A stretch of 64,000 bases of DNA, from positions 310,001-374,000 of the forward strand of contig JAEWQV010000014.1 of NCBI GenBank assembly GCA_023399055.1. Direction: 5' to 3'. This stretch comes from Bacillota bacterium (GTDB lineage Bacteria; Bacillota; Clostridia; Lachnospirales; Lachnospiraceae). The position numbers and the translations under genes were made by a program. The notes below the pieces were generated by a model, which had not been told where the DNA came from, did no database searches, and saw only the letters and a program-made list of their open reading frames with translations. Of this stretch, positions 37,078 to 46,363 are shown in pieces; within the stretch, counting starts at the first letter, position 1; each line of letters opens with the position of its first letter.

Positions 37078-39429
37078 TTATTTTACAGTTTTCATGGCGC
37101 GCATAGCATTTAGAACTGCAATAAGGGTAACACCAACATCGCCAAATACTGCCTCCCACATGGTAGCAATACCGAAGGCTGCCAAGATAAGAAATAATAC
37201 TTTAACACTCATGGCAAATATAATATTCTGCCAAACAATCGCTCTAGTTTTTTTAGCAACCTTAATGGCAGCTACTATCTTAGATGGTTCATCTGTCATT
37301 AATACAACGTCTGCTGCTTCAATTGCTGCGTCGGAACCTAAGGCACCCATCGCAATGCCAATATCAGCTCTAGCTAGAACTGGTGCATCGTTAATACCGT
37401 CTCCAACAAAGACCAACTTCCCTTTGGTTTTTCTGCTCTTATCCAGCTGTTCCAGCTTTTCAACTTTTTGATGTGGCAGCAGTTCTGAATAAACCGTATC
37501 AAGGCCGATTTCACGGGCTATGGTTTCGCCAACAATCTTTGTATCGCCGGTTAACATGGCAGTTTGATTTATACCTAATGCTTTTAAGTCCTGAAGTGCT
37601 TTCTTAGTATCAGGTTTAATTTCATCAGAAATTACAATATAACCAGCATAAGCTCCCTCGATAGCAAGATAAACAATGCTACCCAATTCATTTACAGGTT
37701 GATAAGCAATCTGTTCAGACTCCATAAGCTTACCGTTACCAGCAAGCACTAGTTTACCATCAATCTTTACACGGATACCGTGACCAGGAACTTCTTCTTG
37801 TTCTGTTAGTCTTTGTTGTTCTATTGGCTGGTTATAAGCCTTTTGTATGGATAGCGCAATTGGGTGGTTGGAAAAATTTTCTGCATGTGCTGCATAGGAG
37901 AGAAGGTCTTGTTCTGACCAACCATGCTTTGCTACTGTTTTTGTCACTTTAAAAATACCTTTGGTCAATGTACCAGTTTTATCAAAGACGATGGTATCGA
38001 CACTATTAAGTGCCTCAAGATAATTACTTCCCTTAACTAAGATACCGTTTTTTGAAGCTCCTCCAATTCCGCCAAAGAAGCTAAGTGGGATAGAGATAAC
38101 AAGAGCACAAGGGCAGGAAACAACTAAAAAGGCAAGAGCACGATAGATCCAATCACTAAATTCTGCACCTGGTATAACAAGAGGTGGAATAATTGCTAAT
38201 GCTAAAGCGGCAAAGGTTACTACAGGAGTGTAGTATCTTGCAAACTTTGTAATAAAGTTTTCAGTAGGTGCTTTTTTACTGCTGGCATTCTGTACTAAAT
38301 CAAGAATTCTAGCAATCGTAGATTCTCCGAATTCCTTAGAAACCTCAATAGTCAATACACCAGTTTTATTGATGGAACCAGATAATACTTCCTGACCGGG
38401 TTCAACATCTCTAGGTAAAGATTCACCTGTGAGAGCGGAAGTATCCAGTGCAGAAACACCTTCTATAATTTTACCATCCAAAGGAATCTTCTCACCAGGT
38501 TTTACTATGATATAGTCACCGATGCTTACTTCTTCCGGAGTTACTTTTCTAATTTCATTATCTATTTTTAAATTTGCAAAATCAGGACGGATGTCCATTA
38601 GTGCTGAAATTGATTTACGGGAACGATTAACAGCCAGATGTTGAAAAGCTTCACCAATCTGATAAAACAGCATAACGGCTACGCCTTCTGGGTAATTACC
38701 AATAGCAAAAGCTCCAATAGTAGCAACACTCATTAAAAAGTTTTCATCAAATACCTGACCTTTTGAAATGTTTTTGAGTGCACGTAAAACAACTTCACCG
38801 CCAATCAGAAGATAACTGATAAGAAAGATAATAAGTTCTGCAGTATTTAATAAATCCAGAAAGAAGCCTACGGCAAATAATAAAGTACCAAGGATTAAAC
38901 CGGAACGGTATACCCATTCTTTTATCTTTTCTGATTTATTGGTATCTGTCTTTTTTTCTGTATAGGAAACTTGAATATCTGGTTCAATACTCAAAGCAAT
39001 TTGCGAGGCTTGGCGAATAATAGCAGGAAGGTCATTTTTATTTTCTGCCTCGATGGTAAGTCGTTGGGATACAAAATCAAGGGAAGCCGTTTTCACACCT
39101 TTCACATGTTTCACCTGTGCTTCAATTTTTTGTGCACAATCAGCACAATCTAAACCAAGTAAATATAATACTTTTTTTCCTGGTTGCAAAATCTCTTTTT
39201 CAACCATGGAGATATCGGAGTCATGTCTCTTTATGATAGCATCCGTTTGAGCAATCAGATTAGTTGTTTCCTTCGCATCCTGAATATCCATTGTAAGTGT
39301 TTTAGCTACAAAATCAACAGCAGCACTTGAAACTCCATTTAATTTTTGTACATCACGTTCGATCTTTGCTGCACAGTTTCCACAACATAGTCCTTCTAAT
39401 ATGAATTCTTTTTTAGTAGTTGCATCCAT
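37078..39429 (-). CDS. cadA: Heavy-metal P-type ATPase (Cd/Zn/Pb exporter, CadA-like)
   Basis: 783 aa from the ATG at 39429; an in-frame ATG at 39438 touches the GGAG site and is less likely. Two N-terminal HMA domains with G-L-C-C-G-N-C and G-L-D-C-A-D-C metal sites, membrane CPC motif in VSCPCALVIS, phosphorylation motif DKTGTLTKG, MLTGDTK and GDGINDAPVLARADIGIAMG. These mark a P1B-2 exporter for Cd, Zn or Pb. The upstream CadC-type regulator supports this over copper. A 127-bp gap containing an operator separates it from that regulator. Confidence 0.94.
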   Translation of the reverse strand: MDATTKKEFILEGLCCGNCAAKIERDVQKLNGVSSAAVDFVAKTLTMDIQDAKETTNLIAQTDAIIKRHDSDISMVEKEILQPGKKVLYLLGLDCADCAQKIEAQVKHVKGVKTASLDFVSQRLTIEAENKNDLPAIIRQASQIALSIEPDIQVSYTEKKTDTNKSEKIKEWVYRSGLILGTLLFAVGFFLDLLNTAELIIFLISYLLIGGEVVLRALKNISKGQVFDENFLMSVATIGAFAIGNYPEGVAVMLFYQIGEAFQHLAVNRSRKSISALMDIRPDFANLKIDNEIRKVTPEEVSIGDYIIVKPGEKIPLDGKIIEGVSALDTSALTGESLPRDVEPGQEVLSGSINKTGVLTIEVSKEFGESTIARILDLVQNASSKKAPTENFITKFARYYTPVVTFAALALAIIPPLVIPGAEFSDWIYRALAFLVVSCPCALVISIPLSFFGGIGGASKNGILVKGSNYLEALNSVDTIVFDKTGTLTKGIFKVTKTVAKHGWSEQDLLSYAAHAENFSNHPIALSIQKAYNQPIEQQRLTEQEEVPGHGIRVKIDGKLVLAGNGKLMESEQIAYQPVNELGSIVYLAIEGAYAGYIVISDEIKPDTKKALQDLKALGINQTAMLTGDTKIVGETIAREIGLDTVYSELLPHQKVEKLEQLDKSRKTKGKLVFVGDGINDAPVLARADIGIAMGALGSDAAIEAADVVLMTDEPSKIVAAIKVAKKTRAIVWQNIIFAMSVKVLFLILAAFGIATMWEAVFGDVGVTLIAVLNAMRAMKTVK

Positions 39430-39453
39430 AAAATCCATCTCCTTTTATAATAT

Positions 39454-39481
39454 GATTGAACGGTTGAATACATGTTCAATC
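39454..39481 (-). promoter_or_regulatory. Second CadC-type operator, before cadA
   Basis: 8-bp arms GATTGAAC / GTTCAATC; nested inside is TTGAA-N6-TTCAA (39464-39479), the same core as the operator upstream of the regulator gene. Confidence 0.7.
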
Positions 39482-39556
39482 GATTGGGTAAAAATAATCT
39501 ATATAAATTTGATTTGTTTATTAAAACAAAATCATCCTTACAGTGGTAATTAAAAG

Positions 39557-39925
39557 TTATTTTTCACATACATGTGACATTGCCTGGTCGAAGATTGTTT
39601 TAACATGATCATCAGATAAAGAGTAGTAAACAACCTTACCTTCCTTACGAAACTTAACAAGTTTCGCTTGCTTGAGAAGTCTTAATTGATGTGAGATAGA
39701 GGATTTTGTCATTCCTAATAAAACAGCGATATCACAAACGCACATTTCAGCACGAAACAAGGCACTTAGAATTTTTACACGGGTGGAATCCCCAAACATT
39801 TTAAACAAATCTGCGATATCAAATAATAATTCCTCATCGGGCATATGTTCACGGACGTCATTTACAACTTCCTCATGAATTATATTACAGTCACAACGAT
39901 CCGTATCAGCTGTATAAGCACTCAT
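39557..39925 (-). CDS. cadC: ArsR/SmtB-family metal-sensing repressor (CadC-like)
   Basis: 122 aa. Winged helix (LFKMFGDSTRVKILSALFRAEMCVCDIAVLLGMTKSSISHQLRLLKQAKLVKFRKEGKVVYYSL). Both CadC metal sites can be traced: N-terminal C11-x-C13 plus C62-x-C64 (thiolate Cd/Pb site), and D105, H107, H118, E121 in the last helix (alpha-5 Zn-type site). Directly upstream of cadA on the same strand. AGGTACC-type leader and AGGAGGT site; promoter and operator just upstream. Confidence 0.93.
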   Translation of the reverse strand: MSAYTADTDRCDCNIIHEEVVNDVREHMPDEELLFDIADLFKMFGDSTRVKILSALFRAEMCVCDIAVLLGMTKSSISHQLRLLKQAKLVKFRKEGKVVYYSLSDDHVKTIFDQAMSHVCEK

Positions 39926-39946
39926 AGGTACCTCCTTAAAGTTGAA

Positions 39947-39998
39947 TAGTTGAATATCCTTTCAACTATATTATATGTAGCTCCTATATTTTTGTCAA
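39947..39998 (-). promoter_or_regulatory. cadC promoter and operator
   Basis: On the minus strand: TTGACA (39998-39993), 17-bp spacer, TATAAT (39975-39970), both perfect consensus. Two bases downstream lies the palindrome TAGTTGAA-N6-TTCAACTA (39968-39947), overlapping the start region as expected for a repressor. Core TTGAA-N6-TTCAA equals that of the second operator. Confidence 0.9.
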
Positions 39999-40220
39999 TC
40001 ATTTTAAAAATATTATTCATAAATTACCAATTTAACCTTGTTTATAAATTTGGAACTTATTAATAGAAAGGATGTTAGAATATAGATGCATTGCTTGGAA
40101 TATTAAAACCTTTTATTATTCTATTCGTTTAGTATGAAGTAAACAAAGCATTGATTTACATAGCCTATCTTTTAAATTATGATTGAAACATAGAAGCGAA
40201 GACATCCAGGAGGATAAACA

Positions 40221-40658
40221 ATGAATCAAATTGGTGACAAAATTGCAATTAAAAGACAAAACCTGAATATGATGAAAAATTATACTCAGGTTTATGTGAA
40301 AAGTAGTTTTGAGGCGGCAGAAATGTATTGCAAAGCTTTTGGTGCAGAAATTACATTTGAAGTGAAAAATGATACTGAAACTGCTTATGTACACTGTGAA
40401 TTATCCGTAAATGGTGAAGGCTTTTTAGCATTAGGCGAAGCAGCGAACCCTTGTGACATAAACATAGTTCACAAAATGAAATGGGAAACAATGACTTTTA
40501 ATGTTTTTGAGATGGGAAGCGAAGAATCAGTTTATAATGCCTTTAATATTTTGAGTAATGGCGGTGTTATTATTAATCCCATTCAAGAAGTTCCTTGGAG
40601 CAAATGTTGTGCTACTGTTATTGATAAATTTGGAGTGTGTTGGTGGATTTCAATTTAA
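40221..40658 (+). CDS. VOC-family protein (PhnB-like)
   Basis: 145 aa. Glyoxalase/bleomycin-resistance fold of the PhnB/3-demethylubiquinone-methyltransferase-like subgroup: YTQVYVKSSFEAAEMYCKAFGAEITFEVKNDTETAYVHCELSVNGEGFLAL ... VYNAFNILSNGGVIINPIQEVPWSKCCATVIDKFGVCWWISI. Function of the group is unknown. AGGAGG site before ATG 40221. Divergent from the cad operon by about 295 bp. Confidence 0.85.
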   Translation: MNQIGDKIAIKRQNLNMMKNYTQVYVKSSFEAAEMYCKAFGAEITFEVKNDTETAYVHCELSVNGEGFLALGEAANPCDINIVHKMKWETMTFNVFEMGSEESVYNAFNILSNGGVIINPIQEVPWSKCCATVIDKFGVCWWISI

Positions 40659-40755
40659 TAAGCAAAATAAGCATTTTGTAATTAGTTATTTAAACATTAT
40701 AACCACTGGATTGTCGAGACTAGTTACATATAGTTGGGTCTTTATGTAGATAGCC

Positions 40756-40784
40756 TTGACATTGAGGAGATTACATGCTACACT
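40756..40784 (+). promoter_or_regulatory. Promoter of the T-box transcript
   Basis: TTGACA at 40756-40761, 17-bp spacer, TACACT at 40779-40784. Transcription would start near 40791, just before the T-box stem I. Confidence 0.7.
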
Positions 40785-40790
40785 TGGAAA

Positions 40791-41124
40791 AATCAATCAT
40801 TTAATAAATAAAGGCAATGAAGAGAAGAGTAATTTTATTAATAACAAGAGAAGAATAACTTTCCTTGTTTTAAGTTCACAGAGAGTCTGTATATGCTGGG
40901 AGCAGATAACTTAGATAAGATGAAACAAGGCTCGGAGCCGCATATGGATCGCTAATCAGCGTGATGTTATGCCGTTTGTCCACGTTACAGGATGAGGGTA
41001 TGAACCATACATTATGGGAGTACTTGATAAGACTTTTTCTGGTGACAGGAAAGTGAAATAGGGTGGCACCGCGATTATAATCGCCCCTTGAAATATAATA
41101 TTATTATTTCAAGGGGTGTTTTTT
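40791..41124 (+). promoter_or_regulatory. T-box riboswitch, probably Met-specific
   Basis: The invariant T-box sequence GGGTGGCACCGCG is at 41061-41073. Stem I features upstream include an AGTA (S-turn-like) element, AGAGAG near 40880-40885, and a likely specifier ATG at 40920-40922. After the T-box comes the terminator stem CCCCTTGAAAT (41084-41094) / ATTTCAAGGGG (41106-41116) with a T-run. The 3' arm of this terminator contains AAGGGG, the ribosome site of the downstream gene, so the terminator fold would also hide the start. Met specificity is inferred from the specifier and the downstream ligase. Confidence 0.92.
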
Positions 41125-43101
41125 ATGATTTCAAAGAAAATTGTGCCAGGAGAACGTCCGAGTTTTCCTAAAAAAGCAGTAATTACAGCAGGTATGCCAT
41201 ATGGTAATAAAAACTTGCATTTTGGTCATGTAGGCGGTATGTTTGTCCATGCGGATATCTATGCAAGATTTATGAGAGACAGAATTGGTAAGGAGAATGT
41301 AATCTTTGTTTCAGGAACGGATTGTTATGGGTCTCCGATTTTGGAAAGCTATCGAAAGTTAAAAGAGACTGGTTATGAAGGAACGATTGAAGAATATGTG
41401 GAAAGTAACCACATAAGCCAAAAAGAAACTCTTCGTAAATATGAAATTAGTCCGAACTTATATGCTGCATCTGCCCTGGGTAGAAGTGGTGAGATTCACC
41501 AGGAGGTTTCAAACTGGCTGTTTGATTCTTTATATGAAAAAGGATATATTAAAAAATATTCAACTCCTCAGTTTTATGATGAAGAATTAGAGGTGTATTT
41601 GAATGGAAGGCAGGTGATTGGAAGATGCCCAATTGCAGGCTGTACTTCAGAGCATGCGTATGCAGATGAGTGTTCCTTAGGGCATCAATATATGCCAAGT
41701 GAGTTAATTAATCCGATATCTGTATTATCCGGTAAAAAACCTGCCTATCGGAATGTTACAAACTGGTATTTTGTACTGGAGGATTGTATTGAAGAACTCC
41801 AGGAACGTATGACATTCTTAAGAAAAGAAACCAATACTCGTAAGTATCAATTAAATATTATCGATGAGTTCTTAAAGAAACCATTGCTTCATGTCCCTAG
41901 GAAATATTTTGAGGACTTGGAGGAATTAGAAGCAAAGCTTCCTCCTCATACAACAGTGGATGAAGAGAAGAAAAATTCAGTTACCTTTGAATTTGAAACG
42001 CTGGATTTAAGGGATGAAGCGAAACAGGTATTAGACACCTTAGGCATTCACTATACCGCAGGTAAAACCCTTGTTCCTTTCCGTTTATCCGGCAATGTGG
42101 AATGGGGAGTTAAGGTTCCAGACAAAGAGGACCTCAAGGACCTTACCTTTTGGGTATGGCCAGAGTCTTTATGGGCTCCAATCTCTTTTACAAAAACATA
42201 CCTGGAATCCATTGGGCATTCACAGGAAGAATGGACAGATTGGTGGAATGGAGAGGATTCTTTAGTATATCAATTTATCGGTGAAGATAATATTTACTTT
42301 TATTCCATTGCTGAAATGGGAATGTTTATGCATCTTTTAGCAGAACAAGGTGGATTAAAGCTACCACATGTTATACCAAACCGTCATATTTTATTTATGG
42401 ATACGAAGGCCAGCAGTAGCTCAGATATTAAGCCTCCAATGGCAGATGAGTTATTAGAATTTTATACCCCGGAACAATTAAGAATGCATTTTATTAGTCT
42501 AGGACTATCTTCTAAGAGTACAGGATTTAAGCCGCAGGTATATATGAAAGAAGAAGATAAAGTTGGCGTTGACATGGTACTTAAGGATGGTAATCTGTTA
42601 ACGAATGTATTTAATCGTCTGATTCGTTCCTGCTTCTATACAGCACAAACTTATTTTGAGGGTAAGATTCCTTCAGGTGAAGTAAGTGAAACAATGAAGA
42701 GTTTGGTAGAGCAGAAAGTTCTCGAATACGAAAATCAAATGTATAATCATGAGTTTCATAGAATTTCCTATGTGCTGGATGAATATATTCGTGAAGTAAA
42801 TAAATACTGGGCGAATCAGATACGTATAGCAGATACGAATAACGATGATGCACTTCGTAAGCAAACGTTAGTTGATTGTTTCTATGCATGTAAAGTCATT
42901 GCAATTCTTGTTCATCCAATTGCTCCAACAGGCTGCGAAATGTTCAGAGAATATCTAAACATTGATGAAACACTATGGAATTGGGAATTTATCTTTGAGC
43001 CTATGAAATACTATACAGGCGACTTAAATAAGCATGAATTAAAATTTCTAGAACCAAGAGTAGATTTCTTCTCTAAATTAGAATCTCAATATGAAAAATA
43101 A
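41125..43101 (+). CDS. Divergent class I tRNA ligase, methionyl-tRNA synthetase type
   Basis: 658 aa from ATG 41125. Class I Rossmann start AVITAGMPYGNKNLHFGHVGG with HFGH at 32-35, GTDCYGSPI, a Cys-rich knuckle (GRCPIAGCTSEHAYADEC) that is altered from the usual MetRS pattern, and YQFIGEDNIYFYSI. In place of KMSKS it reads K428-A-S-S-S-S, so the second lysine is missing. The C-terminal part keeps an all-alpha anticodon-binding look but has no EMAP/Trbp111 tRNA-binding domain. The T-box leader supports amino-acid charging control by tRNA. It is likely a second MetRS or a specialised paralogue rather than the housekeeping enzyme. Confidence 0.82.
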   Translation: MISKKIVPGERPSFPKKAVITAGMPYGNKNLHFGHVGGMFVHADIYARFMRDRIGKENVIFVSGTDCYGSPILESYRKLKETGYEGTIEEYVESNHISQKETLRKYEISPNLYAASALGRSGEIHQEVSNWLFDSLYEKGYIKKYSTPQFYDEELEVYLNGRQVIGRCPIAGCTSEHAYADECSLGHQYMPSELINPISVLSGKKPAYRNVTNWYFVLEDCIEELQERMTFLRKETNTRKYQLNIIDEFLKKPLLHVPRKYFEDLEELEAKLPPHTTVDEEKKNSVTFEFETLDLRDEAKQVLDTLGIHYTAGKTLVPFRLSGNVEWGVKVPDKEDLKDLTFWVWPESLWAPISFTKTYLESIGHSQEEWTDWWNGEDSLVYQFIGEDNIYFYSIAEMGMFMHLLAEQGGLKLPHVIPNRHILFMDTKASSSSDIKPPMADELLEFYTPEQLRMHFISLGLSSKSTGFKPQVYMKEEDKVGVDMVLKDGNLLTNVFNRLIRSCFYTAQTYFEGKIPSGEVSETMKSLVEQKVLEYENQMYNHEFHRISYVLDEYIREVNKYWANQIRIADTNNDDALRKQTLVDCFYACKVIAILVHPIAPTGCEMFREYLNIDETLWNWEFIFEPMKYYTGDLNKHELKFLEPRVDFFSKLESQYEK

Positions 43102-43113
43102 TAACTAGTTAAT

Positions 43114-43155
43114 AATAACTCTATCAAGGTTATTATGCCATGATAGAGTTATTTT
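43114..43155 (+). terminator. Terminator after the tRNA ligase gene
   Basis: Perfect 13-bp arms AATAACTCTATCA / TGATAGAGTTATT followed by TTAATG; U-tract short but stem strong. Confidence 0.75.
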
Positions 43156-43423
43156 AATGTTAATGTTGTTAAGGTGAATTCTTTGGATAATACTATAAAA
43201 ATAACACAGTTTATTACATATTATGATATAATAATTACATTATAGCAATATGGTGTGAAGCATACAGTCTACCTTTATTACGATAAATAGCATAAGCATA
43301 TTAATGCAATATACATTTACTTAGTAGGTAGATAATTTAATGGGGTTAAAAAGAATACAGATATAAAATCATAGGCTCGTAGTGTCATGATAAATCAATA
43401 TTAAAAATAAAGGAGATAGTGCT
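43156..43423 (+). other. Gap without a gene
   Basis: AT-rich spacer between the terminator and the acetyltransferase gene. I see no open reading frame with a ribosome site, no strong hairpin and no clear consensus promoter. Confidence 0.5.
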
Positions 43424-43990
43424 ATGACCCATAAAGGGACAGTAAGGCTTGAAACAGAGAGACTTATTTTAAGGCGATTCACAATAGAAGACCTGGAACA
43501 AATGTATCAAAATTGTTGGAGTGATTTTGAAGTATGGAAATGGACAAGTTATAAGCCAATGCAAAATCTTGACGACGTTATTAATAGTGCAGAAATGTTT
43601 ACAGATAAATGGTTAGGTGCTTATGACAGACCCAATCGATATAGTTGGGCAATTCAACTTAAAGCATCAGGGGAAGTAATAGGCAGATTTTTTGGAATGA
43701 ATCCGGATGATGATATAAGTCAAATTGAGTTAGCCTATGAGCTTGGACGAGCTTGGTGGGGGCAAGGGCTCATGACGGAAGCTGTAAAAGTGGTTATTGA
43801 TTACTTCTTCAACGAAATTGGGTTTAATCGAATATACGCTAATTATGCAAGCGAAAATTCGGCTTCAGGGAAAGTAATGAAAAAATGTGGTATGATCTAT
43901 GAAGGCACAATGCGACAAGCACTGAAATGTAATAATGGTTTATTTGATAAAGTTAATTATGCAATTTTAGCTAAAGAGTACTTTAAATAG
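43424..43990 (+). CDS. GNAT acetyltransferase (RimJ/RimL-like)
   Basis: 188 aa. LETERLILRRFTIEDLEQMYQNCWSD start, acetyl-CoA loop region ELAYELGRAWWGQGLMTEAVKVVIDYFFNEIGFNRIYANYASENSASGKVMKKCGMIYEGTMRQA. Acetyltransf_3 type; protein N-terminal or small-molecule acetylation, substrate unknown. AAGGAGAT site before ATG 43424. Its stop is 25 bp from the convergent LysM gene with no hairpin terminator between. Confidence 0.88.
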   Translation: MTHKGTVRLETERLILRRFTIEDLEQMYQNCWSDFEVWKWTSYKPMQNLDDVINSAEMFTDKWLGAYDRPNRYSWAIQLKASGEVIGRFFGMNPDDDISQIELAYELGRAWWGQGLMTEAVKVVIDYFFNEIGFNRIYANYASENSASGKVMKKCGMIYEGTMRQALKCNNGLFDKVNYAILAKEYFK

Positions 43991-44015
43991 TGAAATAGTA
44001 ATTCAATGCAAAGTA

Positions 44016-45311
44016 TTAAATTATATTCAGCACCTTTTCTATGTCATACTCTGTATTAATGACAAACCACATTTGAGTATTGAAATTCATAATAGTCCAC
44101 AGGGATAAACCCTGAAGGCCATATTCCGGTACCAATCCTGATATTGAATTATAACTTCTTGCATCTTTAAACCACATGATATGTAACACTTCAAACCCGT
44201 CAAGGTAAAAAAAATAAGGTGCCTGAGCTGGTTCATTAAATTCTATGGGTATACCATTGTCAGCAGCAAACTGTATAGCACCATCAGATGTGATGGCATT
44301 CGCCGAAGAAGCGCCAGGGACATAGGGAAGTTGCCAATCATAGCCGATGGTAATAAGTCCTAAAAAGATTTTCTCAGCGGGTACAATATTAACTGCATAA
44401 TTTAATAATTCTCTTAGTACATTAACAGGAGTTATTGAACTTGGAAAACTATAGGTCCTTCCCCACTCATAGGAAGTAAATACGATGGCATCTACAGATA
44501 CAACTAATTTAGAGTAATCTAAGTCATCAAAAGTTACTATCTTGGTACCAATATTAGCGTCTGGGGTTACAGTAATTAATACCCTAAAACCTTCCGCATG
44601 AAAGATATCTGCAGCTCTCTTGAGATAATCAGCAATATAGTCTATATTTTCATAATTTATATATTCTGCATATATGTTAACACCATAATACCCTTTCGAT
44701 TTTAATTGATTAAGAATATTGTTAATTGCTCGGTCTTGCACTTCAGAATTGAGTAAAACATCAAAAATTACACGACTACTGCTAACTCCTTCATCAGTGA
44801 ATGTAGACACAAACATCATTGGCGCAACTCCATAACTTTTTGCTAATTGAACTATTTCTGAATCCTCTTCACCGACTACAATATTTCCTTCACTTGTAAT
44901 CCTATAATTAAAAATGGTCAGGTAAGATAAGAAAGGTAGAGTCTTTATTAAGACATCTCTGTTGATATAGGGAAATGCATAGCCACTGGTAGCAATTGTT
45001 CTTATTTTATTGGAAAGATAACTAATGACGATGGTTTCACCAGGAAATATAAATTCCCTATCTGAAAGATATGGATTATTTCTTAACAATTGCATTACCG
45101 AAACCCCATATTTCTCTGCAATACTAGCTAAAGTATCACCAGCTTGTACTGTATACACTATCTCAGGTTGAACAATAACTATAGTTTGACCAATGGCTAG
45201 ATTATCTGGATTAGTAATACCATTTTCCAGTATTAATCGCTCAACAGGAATATTATATAAATCTGAGATCGAAATTATGGTTTCTCCAGGTTGGACAACA
45301 TGTATGGTCAT
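44016..45311 (-). CDS. LysM + GH18-like protein (spore-type hydrolase)
   Basis: 431 aa. Two N-terminal LysM domains (1-48: HVVQPGETIISISDLYN...; 51-98: YTVQAGDTLASIAEKYG...), then a GH18-like barrel as in YaaH/SleL, the cortex-fragment hydrolases of spores. No signal peptide, as usual for spore-coat proteins. In the active-site strand the usual D-x-x-D-x-D-x-E reads Y-G-V-N-I-Y-A-E216: the glutamate is kept but the aspartates are gone. It may therefore bind or act with reduced or altered activity. AAGGAATCC precedes the ATG. Confidence 0.85.
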   Translation of the reverse strand: MTIHVVQPGETIISISDLYNIPVERLILENGITNPDNLAIGQTIVIVQPEIVYTVQAGDTLASIAEKYGVSVMQLLRNNPYLSDREFIFPGETIVISYLSNKIRTIATSGYAFPYINRDVLIKTLPFLSYLTIFNYRITSEGNIVVGEEDSEIVQLAKSYGVAPMMFVSTFTDEGVSSSRVIFDVLLNSEVQDRAINNILNQLKSKGYYGVNIYAEYINYENIDYIADYLKRAADIFHAEGFRVLITVTPDANIGTKIVTFDDLDYSKLVVSVDAIVFTSYEWGRTYSFPSSITPVNVLRELLNYAVNIVPAEKIFLGLITIGYDWQLPYVPGASSANAITSDGAIQFAADNGIPIEFNEPAQAPYFFYLDGFEVLHIMWFKDARSYNSISGLVPEYGLQGLSLWTIMNFNTQMWFVINTEYDIEKVLNII

Positions 45312-45614
45312 AGGATTCCTTATAAATGTTTATTTGCTTAAATATATGATAATATAAGTAGTTCAATACAAATTACATACTATTTTAATTCTAAATAATA
45401 AATTAAAAAGTAATAAATTAAATGAAAGTAGATCTTTCTCTTCGAGAAGAGTAACTTTTGGTAAGAAACTACTCTTTAAATTAATGTTATGCAGGGTGGA
45501 ATATTATTCAGTAAGGAATGGGACACTGCAAACAGTTAAATTTATTATATTTATTAAAAGGACGGTAATACTTTAATTCTATAGAACCGATTAACATGAA
45601 AGGAATAGTAAACT
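45312..45614. other. Divergent intergenic region
   Basis: 303 bp between the divergent LysM gene and the acetyltransferase gene. Contains an AAGAGTA/TACTCTT hairpin (about 45446-45476) without a T-run. No further gene or clear consensus promoter seen. Confidence 0.45.
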
Positions 45615-46232
45615 ATGAATCAAAAAGAACGAATGAATGCAGAATTACCCTATAAAGCTTGGCTTGATGGATTACCAGAGCAAAGACTAGAAAATAAGAA
45701 AAAAATATATGAATATAACCTATTGCCTCCTGACGAAGAGAAAAAAATTAATGATTTAATTCATGACATTTTAGGAATAGCAGGTAAAAATACGAATATT
45801 GAGCAACCCTTCCACTGTGATTATGGTAAAAATATTCAAGTAGGAGATAACTTTTTTGCAAATTATAACTGTATAATTCTGGATGTAGGCAAAGTGGTAA
45901 TTGGTGATAATGTAATGTTTGCACCCAACGTATCTATCTATACTGCTGGACATCCAATCCACCCTGAATCAAGAAATACCGGTTATGAGTATGGGATAGG
46001 TATAACCATAGGTGACAATGTATGGATAGGAGGTAATGTAGTTATTACACCAGGTGTAACCATTGGAAACAATGTTGTTATTGGTGCAGGAAGTATAGTT
46101 ACAAAAGATATACCTGATAATGTTATTGCTGTAGGCAGTCCATGTAAAGTGATTCGTGAAATTACGGAAAACGATCGTAACTATTATTTTAAAGATAGAG
46201 AATTTGACGTGGATGATTACAAATTAAGTTAG
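45615..46232 (+). CDS. Sugar O-acetyltransferase (maltose/galactoside type)
   Basis: 205 aa. N-terminal mac domain (MNAELPYKAWLDGLPEQRLENKKKIYEYN) and left-handed beta-helix hexapeptide repeats (NIQVGDNFFANYNCIILDVGKVVIGDNVMFAPNVSIYTAGHPIHPESR ... GVTIGNNVVIGAGSIVTKDIPDNVIAVGSPCKVIREI). The catalytic histidine is in TAGHPIHP. Acetylates sugars such as maltose or galactosides; the physiological substrate is unclear. Perfect terminator after it. Confidence 0.93.
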   Translation: MNQKERMNAELPYKAWLDGLPEQRLENKKKIYEYNLLPPDEEKKINDLIHDILGIAGKNTNIEQPFHCDYGKNIQVGDNFFANYNCIILDVGKVVIGDNVMFAPNVSIYTAGHPIHPESRNTGYEYGIGITIGDNVWIGGNVVITPGVTIGNNVVIGAGSIVTKDIPDNVIAVGSPCKVIREITENDRNYYFKDREFDVDDYKLS

Positions 46233-46245
46233 ATGTAATATAATT

Positions 46246-46277
46246 AACCCTTTAAATGTTAGTATTTAAAGGGTTTT
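46246..46277 (+). terminator. Terminator of the sugar acetyltransferase gene
   Basis: Perfect 12-bp arms AACCCTTTAAAT / ATTTAAAGGGTT, 6-nt loop, followed by TTA. Confidence 0.8.
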
Positions 46278-46363
46278 ACCTTATGTTTTAATTGCTGTGA
46301 CTAAAAAATAAACGAATAATATACTATGAAAGAAGACAGATATACAGATCAAAACTTGTAAAT

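Noticed and set aside
37094..37471. Plus-strand open frame over the cadA gene
   Set aside because: Antisense shadow of a strongly conserved P-type ATPase; no ribosome site.
40791..41124. SAM or other methionine riboswitch before the ligase gene
   Set aside because: The GGGTGGCACCGCG sequence is diagnostic of a T-box, and the order of stems fits that class.
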